Shown: piece by piece, positions 34,300 through 42,987 of the stretch | Layout of the letters: each line of letters begins with the position of its first letter | Numbering within the stretch: the stretch's first letter is position 1 | Position numbers and translations under genes: made by a program | DNA from: an uncultured Oscillospiraceae bacterium | Lineage (GTDB): Bacteria > Bacillota > Clostridia > Oscillospirales > Oscillospiraceae | Assembly: GCA_910579485.1 (NCBI GenBank) | Contig: CAJTVO010000006.1 | Span: 1-48,565, forward strand | Direction: 5' to 3' | Length of the DNA: 48,565 nt | The notes under the pieces: generated by a model | Database searches by the model: none | Told to the model about the DNA's origin: nothing | Seen by the model: the letters and a program-made list of their open reading frames with translations, nothing else

Positions 34300-35091
34300 T
34301 TACGAATCGTAGGACGAATCGTAGGGCGGCGGAGATTCGGCGGCCGCGCCGCCGAAGGGGGAGATGTAGGGTGACAGCGTGGCGAAGCCGTCCAGGAAAT
34401 GGAGATACAGGTCCAGCTGGAAGTAGGACTTCTCTCCATCTCCGCCCAACGGGAAGGTCAGGGCGAACCTTGCGGCAGTATCGAACCATTCCTCACCGGT
34501 GATCTGGACATTTGTGCCGTAGTACTCCTCCAGAAACGCGCGCCAGTTTTCCGCCTGGACGTAGAGGGGCTCCGTACCGTTCTTGGCGAGATATTTCTCT
34601 GAATAGCCCATGCAGGGGATCGAGATCATGACGGCCTTCCCGGCGCCGTCATCCAGCCAGATGTATGCCAGGCTGTCGGGCCAGCTGATGTTCCACATGG
34701 GGATCGAGATCGTTTCATCACTGGAAATAATGGTTTGCGGCCAGACCTCGGGGGTAGTGAGCGCCTCCGGGATCGAGTCCAGCAGACCGTATTGGGACAG
34801 CGCCGCCAGGACCTCCCGGGCCGCGTCCAGCGCGTCCCACTCATTGAGACTGGCCTCCTCCGACGCCGCGGCCTCCTCCACGTAGTAATCCGATCCCGCG
34901 ATCAGCTTCAGCGTCCGTCCCAGGTCCGTCTCCTGCCGGAGGGTCAGGAAGAAGGAGTCGAAGGAAACGCGCTCCTCCAAGCGGGACCCGTAGGCGTCCA
35001 GGAGATAGGACGCCGCGCCGGGCATCGCCGCCCCCGCCGCCACCAGCAGCAGGGTAGCCGCCACCAGCAGCGCGTTTTTCAGCCGCCTCAT
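34300..35091 (-). CDS. Unknown secreted or membrane-anchored protein
   Basis: 263 residues. The ATG shares a base with the stop of the upstream kinase gene (TGATG), so it is translationally coupled to it. Residues 6-28 form a signal peptide or anchor, and the rest is acidic and extracellular by prediction. Recognisable features are few: a WNISWPDSLAYIWLDD segment, a GYSEKYL stretch, and a C-terminal tail ESPPPYDSSYDS in which TACGATTCGT is repeated. I do not recognise a family. Its place between a sensor kinase and a carboxypeptidase suggests an accessory sensor or envelope component. Confidence 0.75.
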   Translation of the reverse strand: MRRLKNALLVAATLLLVAAGAAMPGAASYLLDAYGSRLEERVSFDSFFLTLRQETDLGRTLKLIAGSDYYVEEAAASEEASLNEWDALDAAREVLAALSQYGLLDSIPEALTTPEVWPQTIISSDETISIPMWNISWPDSLAYIWLDDGAGKAVMISIPCMGYSEKYLAKNGTEPLYVQAENWRAFLEEYYGTNVQITGEEWFDTAARFALTFPLGGDGEKSYFQLDLYLHFLDGFATLSPYISPFGGAAAESPPPYDSSYDS

Positions 35092-36491
35092 CACCGGCCT
35101 CCTCTCAGTTCCACAGTGATGCGGCACCCCTGGACGTCCGTCCGGTTCTCGAACCGGATGGACCCGTGGTGGAACGCCGCGATCTCCTGGCACAGGGCCA
35201 GCCCCAGGCCGAAGCCCCCCTGCTGCCGGGACCGGGCCTTGTCCACCCGGTAGAAGGCCTCCGTCAGATGGGCCAGGGCCTCCTCCGGGATGCCTGTCCC
35301 TGTATCCAGCACCCGGAAACACACCCCGTCGGACAGCATCTCCGATTCGAAGCGCAGCTCGCCGCCCCGGTCCATGGCCTTCTGGGCGTTGTCGGCCAGA
35401 TTCAGCAGCAGCGACCAGGCCAGGTCCGGCTCCAACCGGCAGGTCCCCGGCTGGCAGGCGCAGGATATGGAAATGTTCCGCTTGGCCAGCAGGGGCTTCA
35501 AATGGTCCGCCAGCGCCCGGAGCATGTCCTCCGGGGCGACCTCCGCCAAGGGCAGGTCCTGCTCCTTCACCACCAGCAGCTCCAGCAGCTTCCGGGAGAG
35601 GTTGGACAGCCGTTTGCTCTCGGAATAGACATACCCGGCGGCCTCCGTCTGCTCGGCGGGGGTCAGGGTGCCGCTCTGGAGCAGCTCGGCGTAGCCGATG
35701 AGGCTGGTCATGGGCGTCTTCATCTCGTGGGCGAAGCTGCCCACGAACCGCTCCTGCCGCTCCACCGCCTGGTGGAGCTCCCACACGGTCTTCTCCATCT
35801 GCTCCGCCATGAGGTTGAAGTCCTGGGACACCGCGCCGATCTCGTCCTCGCTCCGCACGGGCGTCCGGCTGGAGAACTCCCCGGAGGCGATGGCCCGGGA
35901 GGCCCGGGACAGCCCCACCAGCGGCGCGGTCAGCAGCCGGGACACCGTGTAGGACGCTCCGGCGCACAGCACCGCCATGACGGCGAAGACTCGCAGATAG
36001 GTGTGCTGCTGGCTCTGGCGCATGGCGTAGAGGCCGGAGATGTCGTGGGCGGCCTGGAGGTACAGGGTCTCCCCGGTGGTTCGCACCGCGCCGGAGAGCA
36101 GGAGCCAGTGCTGTCCGCCGCCGCCGTCCACGATCCGGGACAGGCAGGCCCCCGGCTCCGGCAGGACGCCGTCCTGGGGGAAGGGATAGCGCGTCTCGGA
36201 CTCAAAGAGCACCCCGTCCGCGGTGGACAGCCGCAGGGCGGTCCAGGCGGCGCTGTCCTGGAGGCACATCTGGTTCATGGTCTGGACGATGGCCTCCTCG
36301 TCCAGGTAGGGGGTCAGGCCGTTGACGATCTGCAGGGCGCTCCAGGCCATGCGGTAGGAGGAGAAGGCCGCGTTCTTCTCCCGCTCCAGGGAGTCCTGGA
36401 AGAAGCCGGAGATCAGGAGGCTCCCTCCCGCGCCGAAGAGCAGGGACAGCACCGCCAGCATACACAGGGTCATCTTGAACCGGAATTTCAC
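35091..36491 (-). CDS. Sensor histidine kinase (HAMP, HisKA, HATPase)
   Basis: 466 residues from a GTG that overlaps the regulator stop (GTGA), with GGAGG seven bases upstream. Membrane helices at about 8-30 and 167-190 enclose an extracytoplasmic domain. HAMP follows (about 185-240), then the H-box FAHEMKTPMTSLIGY with H255, N-box N364/N368, DTGTGIP (396-402) and the G2 box GGFGLGLALC. It should phosphorylate the OmpR-type regulator encoded immediately upstream. Stimulus unknown; the downstream vanY-like gene hints at the cell wall. Confidence 0.9.
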   Translation of the reverse strand: MKFRFKMTLCMLAVLSLLFGAGGSLLISGFFQDSLEREKNAAFSSYRMAWSALQIVNGLTPYLDEEAIVQTMNQMCLQDSAAWTALRLSTADGVLFESETRYPFPQDGVLPEPGACLSRIVDGGGGQHWLLLSGAVRTTGETLYLQAAHDISGLYAMRQSQQHTYLRVFAVMAVLCAGASYTVSRLLTAPLVGLSRASRAIASGEFSSRTPVRSEDEIGAVSQDFNLMAEQMEKTVWELHQAVERQERFVGSFAHEMKTPMTSLIGYAELLQSGTLTPAEQTEAAGYVYSESKRLSNLSRKLLELLVVKEQDLPLAEVAPEDMLRALADHLKPLLAKRNISISCACQPGTCRLEPDLAWSLLLNLADNAQKAMDRGGELRFESEMLSDGVCFRVLDTGTGIPEEALAHLTEAFYRVDKARSRQQGGFGLGLALCQEIAAFHHGSIRFENRTDVQGCRITVELRGGR

Positions 36492-37147
36492 GGCGTTACC
36501 TCCAGCCGGTAGCCCACCTTGTTTACGGCCTGCAGCATGGTCTCCCAGCCCACCTTCTTCCGCAGGCGCTGGACGTGGAGGTCCACGGCCTTGCTGCCGA
36601 AGGGATACTCGCCGCCCCATACCCGCTCGTAGATGGTCTCCCGGTACATGGCCCGCCGGGGGTTCCGGGCGAAGAGGAGCAGGAGGTCGTACTCGGTCTT
36701 GGTCAGGGATATCTCCTCCGCCCCCCGCCAGACCCGCATGGAGGCGGTGTCGATCCGCAGGCCGCCGGTCTCAATGACCATGTCGCACTTCCGGTACCGG
36801 CGGAGCACCACGTCGATCCGGGCCAGCAGCTCGATGGTGTCGAAGGGCTTGACGATGTAGTCCTCCGCCCCCAGCCGCAGGCCCTTCACCCGGTCGTGTA
36901 CGGAGCCCTTGGCGGTGAGGAAGATCACCGGGATCTCCATGGGGCGTATGTACTCCATCAGCTCGAACCCGTCCACCTCCGGGAGCATCACGTCCAGAAG
37001 GATCAGGTCGTAGGCGTTCTGCTCCAGCAGATCCGCCGCCGCTGCGCCGTCATGGACGCAGGTGCATTGGAAGCCCTCCTTGGTCAGGCTCATGCGGATC
37101 AGGTTGGAGATGGGCTTTTCGTCCTCAACGATCAAAACGCGGATCAT
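36488..37147 (-). CDS. OmpR/PhoB-family response regulator
   Basis: 219 residues. The receiver has E9-D10-E11 (VEDEKP), phospho-acceptor D52 (LILLDVMLP), T78 and K100 (YIVKPF). The C-terminal winged helix (about 125-217) ends DLHVQRLRKKVG ... VNKVGYRLEV. The start is the ATG at 37147 with AAGGAGG upstream; an earlier in-frame ATG lacks a site. First gene of the regulator-kinase-unknown-vanY unit. A TTGCCG-17-TATAGT promoter lies upstream and overlaps the shared 15-bp sequence. Confidence 0.92.
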   Translation of the reverse strand: MIRVLIVEDEKPISNLIRMSLTKEGFQCTCVHDGAAAADLLEQNAYDLILLDVMLPEVDGFELMEYIRPMEIPVIFLTAKGSVHDRVKGLRLGAEDYIVKPFDTIELLARIDVVLRRYRKCDMVIETGGLRIDTASMRVWRGAEEISLTKTEYDLLLLFARNPRRAMYRETIYERVWGGEYPFGSKAVDLHVQRLRKKVGWETMLQAVNKVGYRLEVTP

Positions 37148-37224
37148 GAGCTGCGCCTCCTTCCGGGCGAACTGTCTCTTCATTATGCCGGATCATCGCG
37201 GGCCGGCCCGCGCCGGCAGTCTCT

Positions 37225-37256
37225 ACAAACTATATCATTCCGGCATCGAAACGGCA
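37225..37256 (-). promoter_or_regulatory. Promoter of the two-component operon, containing the shared 15-bp box
   Basis: Minus-strand TTGCCG, 17 bases, TATAGT. The box GATGCCGGAATGATA (minus strand) fills the spacer and reaches the -10, and also occurs upstream of the vanY-like gene. Confidence 0.6.
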
Positions 37257-37270
37257 ACAAAATGGAGGAC

Positions 37271-37795
37271 CTAAAATCGCTTTTTCAAATCTTCGAGCCA
37301 AGCCTCCATCGTTTCGGCCAAAATATATTGCTGCCGCAAAACGGCCATACCGGTTTCGGGAACATCCGGCGCGTTTTCCTTCTCCCGAAGGTTTTCTTCC
37401 AGATAAGCTTTCATATCCTGCACATTTTTTTCGATATTGGCAACGCAGAACTTTTGCATTTCCAAAGGCACGCTGTCAAGGTTTACGATCACGGCGTTGA
37501 AGTCCAGGAACATACGGACCGGCTGGAGGGAGAGTTCCTCCATAAGCCGTTCAAACGCCCGCTCGCCGCTGGCCGTCAGCGAGTAGACGGCCTTTTCCGG
37601 CATGTTGTTCTCCCGCACGGCGACACTTTGGAGCAGACCCTTTTCCTCCAGCTGAATGACCTTTTTATAGATGGACGGCGTGCTGATCCTTACCCATTTA
37701 GAAATATTGCGGTATTCCACCAGCTTTTGAATATCGTAGGCGCTCAGCGCCTGCTTCTTGAGCATCCCAAGGACGATCAGATCGATGGTTGCCAT
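37271..37795 (-). CDS. PadR-family transcriptional regulator
   Basis: 174 residues. The N-terminal winged helix has TIDLIVLGMLKKQALSAYDIQKLVEY ... TPSIYKKVIQLEEKGLL, then the beta-wing PEKAVYSLTASGERAF. A C-terminal helical dimerisation part (about 100-174) follows. PadR proteins usually repress a neighbouring efflux or detoxification gene and are released by the compound. It is divergent from the MATE pump. A perfect palindrome in the pump promoter is its likely operator. The start with AAGGGGA upstream is preferred to an ATG 27 bases earlier. Confidence 0.9.
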   Translation of the reverse strand: MATIDLIVLGMLKKQALSAYDIQKLVEYRNISKWVRISTPSIYKKVIQLEEKGLLQSVAVRENNMPEKAVYSLTASGERAFERLMEELSLQPVRMFLDFNAVIVNLDSVPLEMQKFCVANIEKNVQDMKAYLEENLREKENAPDVPETGMAVLRQQYILAETMEAWLEDLKKRF

Positions 37796-37815
37796 AAAGA
37801 GATCCCCTTTCCCCC

Positions 37816-37844
37816 TTGACAAGTACTATAAATTATAGTAGTAT
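37816..37844 (+). promoter_or_regulatory. MATE-gene promoter with palindromic PadR operator in the spacer
   Basis: TTGACA, 17 bases, TAGTAT. The spacer and -10 edge contain TACTATAA-A-TTATAGTA (37824-37840), a perfect inverted repeat. A related TACTATAAAATATACTA follows at about 37860, giving a probable second site. Confidence 0.75.
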
Positions 37845-37915
37845 GTGCTGACTGGCAGCTACTATAAAATATACTACTTCACATTACACCGGCTGTCAAG
37901 AGAAAGGAGCAATTT

Positions 37916-39280
37916 ATGGACGGAAACAAAAAAATGGCGCTTCTGGGGAGCGCGCCTATTCCCAAGGCTCTCCTGTCGCTGGGCCTTCCAACGATGACCG
38001 GCATGCTCATTAACGCCCTCTACAATCTGGCGGACGCCTACTTCGTAGGCGGGCTTGGGACCGTCCAGATGGGCGCGGTCACGGTGGCCTTTCCCCTGGG
38101 ACAGGTCGTTGTCGGCCTGGGCCTGCTGTTTGGAAACGGCGCTGCCGCGTATCTCTCCAGGCTGCTGGGCCGGGGCGACAGGGACACGGCGAACAAGGTG
38201 GCGAGCACGGCCCTATACGGCGGCGTTTCCCTTGGGGCTGTCGTGATCCTGTTCTCCTTAATCTTTCTGGAGCCGGTTTTGCAGCGGGCTGGCGCGATCG
38301 AAAGCGTTATGCCTTACGCGGCCGGCTACGCCCGCGTCTACATCGTGTTCTCCATTTTTAACGTCTTCAACGTCACCATGAACAACATCGTTTCCAGCGA
38401 GGGTGCGGCGAAAACGGCCATGTGCGCCCTGATAGCCGGCGCGGTGCTGAATGCAGCGCTAGACCCTGTCTTCATCTATACGTTGGACCTCGGCGTGACC
38501 GGCGCGGCGATCGCAACGGCGATCTCTCAAATGGTTTCCACGCTGTTTTACCTGTGCTACATACTGCGGAAAAAGAGCGTGTTCCATTTCAGCATCAAAG
38601 CGTGCCGCTTCGGGAAGGAAGTGATGCCCGAAATTCTGAAGATCGGTATTCCTACATTGATTTTCCAGCTTCTGACCAGTCTTTCCGTTGCCATGATAAA
38701 CGGTGCCGCCAAGGAGTACGGAAGCTCCGCCCTGGCCGCCATGGGTCCGGTCACCAAGATCATGTCCATGGGGACGCTGATTGTTTTTGGCTTTCTGAAG
38801 GGATTTCAGCCGGTCGCCGGGTTCAGCTATGGCGCGAAAAAGTTTGACCGCCTGCGGGAGGCGATCCGGACCGCCATCCTCTGGTCTACCATCTTTTGCG
38901 TGATTTTTGGCGTTGTCACCGCCGCGTTCCCCGCGCAGATCATGTCTCTGTTCACAAAAGGGGATGCGGAGATGGTCCGCGCCGGTTCGACCGCGCTGCG
39001 GGCAAACGGTCTTTCCTTCATCCTCTTTGGCTTTTATACGGTGTATTCGTTCCTGTTCCTTGTGATGGGAAAGGCTGCGGAGGGGTGTGTTCTCGGCGCC
39101 TGCCGCCAGGGGATCTGCTTTGTCCCCGCTATTCTGATCCTTCCGGCGGCATGGGGATTAAGCGGCGTCCTCTACGCACAGCCCATAGCGGATGTTGTTT
39201 CGGCGCTTATTGCCGCAGTCATGGCGGTTCGCCTGCACAGAGAATTGCGGGCAGCGGAAGCGCAGGCTTCGACAGACTAA
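37916..39280 (+). CDS. MATE-family multidrug efflux transporter
   Basis: 454 residues, twelve membrane helices, two MatE halves. Family features include LGLPTMTGMLINALYNLADAYFVGGLG in two parts, NGAAAYLSRLLGRGD and the second-half GFQPVAGFSYGAKKFDRLREA. It should export cationic or other toxic compounds in exchange for Na+ or H+. AAAGGAG precedes the ATG. It is divergent from the PadR gene, with a terminator right after the stop. Base composition is slightly less GC-rich than its neighbours, so the pair may have been acquired together. Confidence 0.92.
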   Translation: MDGNKKMALLGSAPIPKALLSLGLPTMTGMLINALYNLADAYFVGGLGTVQMGAVTVAFPLGQVVVGLGLLFGNGAAAYLSRLLGRGDRDTANKVASTALYGGVSLGAVVILFSLIFLEPVLQRAGAIESVMPYAAGYARVYIVFSIFNVFNVTMNNIVSSEGAAKTAMCALIAGAVLNAALDPVFIYTLDLGVTGAAIATAISQMVSTLFYLCYILRKKSVFHFSIKACRFGKEVMPEILKIGIPTLIFQLLTSLSVAMINGAAKEYGSSALAAMGPVTKIMSMGTLIVFGFLKGFQPVAGFSYGAKKFDRLREAIRTAILWSTIFCVIFGVVTAAFPAQIMSLFTKGDAEMVRAGSTALRANGLSFILFGFYTVYSFLFLVMGKAAEGCVLGACRQGICFVPAILILPAAWGLSGVLYAQPIADVVSALIAAVMAVRLHRELRAAEAQASTD

Positions 39281-39306
39281 GGGAGGAGGCGAACACGCCT
39301 CCTCCC
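39281..39306. terminator. Terminator between convergent MATE and glycogen phosphorylase genes
   Basis: GGGAGGAGGCG and CGCCTCCTCCC with an AACA loop start immediately after the MATE stop. No U-run is present on either strand, so efficiency is uncertain. Confidence 0.6.
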
Positions 39307-39317
39307 CGTAACCCCTA

Positions 39318-41591
39318 TCAGCTCAGATGCCAGATGTCTTCGTTGTACTGCCGGATGGTGCGGTCGGAGGAGAAGTAGCCGGACTTGGCGATATTCACCA
39401 GCATCTTCCGGGCCCAGGACTTCCGGTCGCCGTACTGGCGGACGGCCAGGTCCTTGACGGAGATGTACTCCTCCAGATCCAGCAGGGCCATGAACCAGTC
39501 CTTGCCCTTCATATCCCGCCACAACGCGGCCAGGGCCTTGGCGTCTCCCAGCTCCAGCAGCTCCGGAGACAGCAGGAAGTCCACCAGGCGCTCCACTCTG
39601 GGGGTGTGGTAGTAGTCCAGGGAGCGGTAGCGCTGTCCGCCCTTGTCGTCGTAGAGGCGGATGACCCGGTCGCTGTGCGCGCCGAAGGTGTAGATGTTGC
39701 CCGGTCCCACCAGCTCCGCGATCTCCACGTTGGCCCCGTCCAGGGTGCCCAGGGTCACCGCGCCGTTGGCCATCAGCTTCATGTTGCCGGTGCCGCTGGC
39801 CTCCTTGGAGGCCAGGGAGATCTGCTCGGAGATGTCCGCGGCGGGAATGAGACGCTCCGCCCAGGTGACGTTGTAGTTCTCCACCATCACCACCCGCAGC
39901 CAGGGGCGTACCGCCGGATCGTTCTCGATGAGCTTTTGCAGGCAGAGGATCAGGTGGATGATGTGTTTGGCCATGACGTAGGCCGGGGCGGCCTTGGCCC
40001 CGAAGAACACCGTGACGGGGTGCTCCGGCAGCCGGCCCTCCTTGATCTCCAGGTACTTCTGGATGACGTACAGGGCGTTCATCTGCTGGCGCTTGTACTC
40101 GTGGAGGCGCTTGATCTGCACGTCGAAGATGGAATTGGGGTCCACCTCCACGCCCTGGGCCTCCCGCAGCTCCCGGCACAGGCGCTCCTTGGCGCTCTGC
40201 TTCACCGCCAGTAGCTGCTCCAGCACCCGGTCGTTGTCCATATATTCCATCAGACCCACCAGCCTGCCGGGATCCCGCCGCCAGCGGGTGGTGATGCAGC
40301 CGTCGATCAGGGCGGTGAGCTCCGGGTTGCAGGCCTCCAGCCAGCGGCGGAGGGTGACGCCGTTGGTCTTGTTGTTGAACTTGTCGGGATAGAGGTCGTA
40401 AAACGCCTTCAGCTCCGCCTTTTTCAGAATTTCCGTGTGAAGGGCGGCGACGCCGTTGACGGAATAGCCGTAGTGGATGTCCATATGGGCCATATGCACC
40501 CGGCCCTCCCCGTCCAGGATGGCCACGGCGGGATCGGCGCAGACCTCCCGGGCCCGCCGGTCCAGCTCCCGGATGATGGGGGCCAGCTGGGGGGCGACCT
40601 TCTCGATGAAGGACAGGGGCCACTTCTCCAGGGCCTCCGCCAGGATGGTGTGGTTGGTGTAGGCGCAGGTCCGGCGGACCTGGTCGATGGCCTGGTCCAT
40701 GGTCAGGCCCCGCCCGGTGAGCAGGCGGATCAGCTCGGGGATCACCATGGAGGGATGGGTGTCGTTGATCTGGATGGCGGTGTGGTCCGCCAGGGTCTCG
40801 GGGCCGTATCCCCGCTCCTCCAGCTCCTGGAGGATCAGCTGGGCGCCGGCGGAGACCATGAAGTACTGCTGGTACACCCGCAGCAGACGGCCCGCCTCGT
40901 CCCCGTCATCGGGATAGAGGAAGCTGGTGAGGTGGTGGACGATGTCCGTCTTATCGAAGTCGATGCCGTTCTCCGGCGGCAGGGCGGGTTCCTCCACATC
41001 GAACAGGTGCAGGCGGTTGGCCCGGTCGTTGTACGCGCCGGGGATGGCCACGTCCCACAGCTTGGCGGTCAGGTCGAAGCCGCCGAAGGGCACGGTGAAG
41101 GACTTCCCCGTGGGGATCAGCCAGCTGTCCGGCTCCATCCAGGGGTCGGGGGTCTCCATCTGCTTGTTGTCCGCGAAGCGCTGGTGGAACAGGCCGTAGT
41201 GGTAATTGAGGCCCACGCCGTCCCCCTTGAGGCCCAGGGCGGCGATGGAGTCCAAAAAGCAGGCCGCCAGACGGCCCAGGCCGCCGTTGCCCAGGGAGGG
41301 CTCCGGCTCCTGCTCCTCGATCTGGGCCAGGTCGCGGCCCATGGAGGACAGCAGCTCCCGCACCTTGCCGTGGACGCCCAAGGCCAGCAGGTTATTGTCC
41401 AGGAGCTTTCCCATCAGAAACTCCGCGGAGAAGTAATAGAGCTTCCGCGTCCCCTCGGGGGCGGGGCGGCTCTCCGCCAGACGGCGGGTCATGGTCAGCA
41501 GGGCCTCATACAGCTGGCGGTCGCTGCACTGCTCTGGGGCGAGGTCAAAACGCTCCCGGGTGATTTGCGTAAGCTGGTCTCGCAGTTCCAT
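39318..41591 (-). CDS. glgP: Glycogen/starch/maltodextrin phosphorylase
   Basis: 757 residues, GT35 family. It releases glucose 1-phosphate from alpha-1,4-glucans using PLP. The PLP lysine is K605 in EASGTGNMKLMANGAVTLGT. Other conserved blocks are LGNGGLGRLAACFLDSIA, NYHYGLFHQ, INDTHPSM, NKTNGVTLRRWL and VQIKRLHEYKRQQMN. ATG start at 41591. The upstream region to the LacI gene is only 53 bases, with AAAGGAG 13 bases before the start, and both genes are probably one transcript. The shorter length compared with E. coli GlgP (about 815) is usual in Clostridia. Confidence 0.93.
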   Translation of the reverse strand: MELRDQLTQITRERFDLAPEQCSDRQLYEALLTMTRRLAESRPAPEGTRKLYYFSAEFLMGKLLDNNLLALGVHGKVRELLSSMGRDLAQIEEQEPEPSLGNGGLGRLAACFLDSIAALGLKGDGVGLNYHYGLFHQRFADNKQMETPDPWMEPDSWLIPTGKSFTVPFGGFDLTAKLWDVAIPGAYNDRANRLHLFDVEEPALPPENGIDFDKTDIVHHLTSFLYPDDGDEAGRLLRVYQQYFMVSAGAQLILQELEERGYGPETLADHTAIQINDTHPSMVIPELIRLLTGRGLTMDQAIDQVRRTCAYTNHTILAEALEKWPLSFIEKVAPQLAPIIRELDRRAREVCADPAVAILDGEGRVHMAHMDIHYGYSVNGVAALHTEILKKAELKAFYDLYPDKFNNKTNGVTLRRWLEACNPELTALIDGCITTRWRRDPGRLVGLMEYMDNDRVLEQLLAVKQSAKERLCRELREAQGVEVDPNSIFDVQIKRLHEYKRQQMNALYVIQKYLEIKEGRLPEHPVTVFFGAKAAPAYVMAKHIIHLILCLQKLIENDPAVRPWLRVVMVENYNVTWAERLIPAADISEQISLASKEASGTGNMKLMANGAVTLGTLDGANVEIAELVGPGNIYTFGAHSDRVIRLYDDKGGQRYRSLDYYHTPRVERLVDFLLSPELLELGDAKALAALWRDMKGKDWFMALLDLEEYISVKDLAVRQYGDRKSWARKMLVNIAKSGYFSSDRTIRQYNEDIWHLS

Positions 41592-41644
41592 AGTGAATGT
41601 GTACTCCTTTCGATTGATAGCAGCTAAATGAAAAACAAATTGGA

Positions 41645-42676
41645 TCAGGATGCGTCCTGGTTGGAACAGGGCAGCCGGGCCACGCTCTCCCCGGCGGTGA
41701 GCTGGAAGGGCACGATCTCGTGGAAGGGCTTCCCCCGGCGCTCGATGCTGCCCAGTAGCACGTCCACGCTGCGCTCGGCCATGTGCTGGGTGTTCTGGTG
41801 GACAGTGGCCAGCCGGGGCACCAGGTAGTCGGAAATGGCGATGCCGTCGAAGCCCACCACCGAGACGTCCTCCGGCACCCGCTTGCCCATGTCCCGCATG
41901 GCGCGGATGGCCCCCATGGCCATCACGTCGCTGACGGCGAAGACGGCGGTGAGCTCGGGACAGCGCTCCAGCAGGCGGCGGGCGGCGTCGTAGGCCTCCG
42001 CCATGGAGTAGCGGCAGGGTTCGCACTGACGGGCGGCGTCGAAGGGCAGGCCCAGCTCCTGGAAGGCCCGGCGGCATCCCAGGAACCGCCGGTAGCCCAC
42101 CTGGGCGCTGGACCGGCCGCCGCCCCCCAGCACGCCGATGTGCCGGTGCCCCCGGTCCGCCAGGAAGCGGACGACCTGATAGGACGCCTCCTCGTCGTTG
42201 GTGGTGATGGAGGACAGGTTGTCGAACCCCAGGGCCCGGGCGCTGCTGGTCAGCAGCAGGCAGGGGATGCGGATGGCCTGGAACCCGGCCTGGAACAGGG
42301 CCAGGTCGCCCCCCAGGAACATGATGCCCAGGGGCTTCCGCTCCCGGCAGAGCTTCAGGGCGAAGGACACCTCGTCGGCGTCCTCGTCCAGGTAGTAGAC
42401 GGAGGCGTCCCGCCCCGCGTCCCGGAGCAGGGCCTGGATGCGCTCCACCAGGTCGGCGAAGAGCATGTTCTGGGAGCCCTTCACCAGCAGGGCGATGCTG
42501 GTGCCCGCTTGCTGTTTGAGGTGCTTGGCGTTGTTGTTGGGCTGGAAGCCGTTTTCCTCCACGACCTCCATGACCCGGCGGCGGGTCTCCTTGCTGACGT
42601 CCGGGTGGTCGTTGAGCACCCGGGACACGGTGGCGATGCCGACGCCGGACAGGCGGGCGATATCCTTGATGGTCAT
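41645..42676 (-). CDS. LacI-family regulator, probably of glycogen phosphorylase
   Basis: 343 residues. Helix-turn-helix TIKDIARLSGVGIATVSRVL and hinge are canonical. The effector domain follows (LLVKGSQNMLFADLVERIQ, FAVSDVMAMGAIRAMRD, VVGFDGIAISDYLVPRLATV). GAGGAGG precedes the ATG. A 22-bp inverted repeat downstream of its own -10 box indicates autorepression. The gene order lacI-glgP suggests control of alpha-glucan or glycogen use. Whether it is a CcpA-like global regulator cannot be excluded, but the effector part looks like a specific-sugar type. Confidence 0.88.
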   Translation of the reverse strand: MTIKDIARLSGVGIATVSRVLNDHPDVSKETRRRVMEVVEENGFQPNNNAKHLKQQAGTSIALLVKGSQNMLFADLVERIQALLRDAGRDASVYYLDEDADEVSFALKLCRERKPLGIMFLGGDLALFQAGFQAIRIPCLLLTSSARALGFDNLSSITTNDEEASYQVVRFLADRGHRHIGVLGGGGRSSAQVGYRRFLGCRRAFQELGLPFDAARQCEPCRYSMAEAYDAARRLLERCPELTAVFAVSDVMAMGAIRAMRDMGKRVPEDVSVVGFDGIAISDYLVPRLATVHQNTQHMAERSVDVLLGSIERRGKPFHEIVPFQLTAGESVARLPCSNQDAS

Positions 42677-42706
42677 GAGCGCGCCTCCTCTCCGGGCGAT
42701 GGTTCA

Positions 42707-42770
42707 GAAACGTTACCGATAACGTTTCCAGAAAACGAAAACATCATACCATATCTGCCGGAGGATGCAA
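42707..42770 (-). promoter_or_regulatory. Promoter and operator of the lacI-glgP unit
   Basis: Minus-strand TTGCAT (42765-42770), 16 bases, TATGAT (42743-42748). Downstream lies GAAACGTTA-CCGA-TAACGTTTC (42707-42728), a 9-bp inverted repeat of LacI-operator type. Confidence 0.75.
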
Positions 42771-42987
42771 GAGGTTTTTTATGGATTTTTGATTTTCGTG
42801 GATGTGACGAAAATCAGACGGCGAGAATTGTGCGAAATGCCAAATTCTATGGGCGCGGCGGGGGCCGTCCCCGCGCGGATCTTCGTGCATTTTGACGTTG
42901 CACGGAAAACCGCAACTTCTCCTCCGTTACACAGTACTGTGTAACGGTTTTTGACCGTACCAATCAAAACAAAAAGGAGAATGTTGT
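42771..42987. other. Intergenic stretch with a 24-bp perfect palindrome
   Basis: No gene is visible. At 42924-42947 the arms CCGTTACACA/TGTGTAACGG surround GTAC, followed on the plus strand by TTTTT. It could be a terminator of a short plus-strand transcript or a leader attenuator for the gene at 42988. AAAGGAG at about 42971 is that gene's ribosome-binding site. A clear promoter was not found. Confidence 0.55.

Noticed and set aside
34300..35967. A single 555-codon minus-strand protein
   Set aside because: Only the part from 35091 downward is plausible. The upstream part is an alternative frame of the histidine kinase gene, and the ATG at 35091 overlaps the kinase stop in a normal coupled arrangement.
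39318..42077. A 919-codon extension of the phosphorylase frame
   Set aside because: The extra N-terminal part overlaps the LacI gene in another frame. Homologues of glycogen phosphorylase begin near the ATG at 41591.
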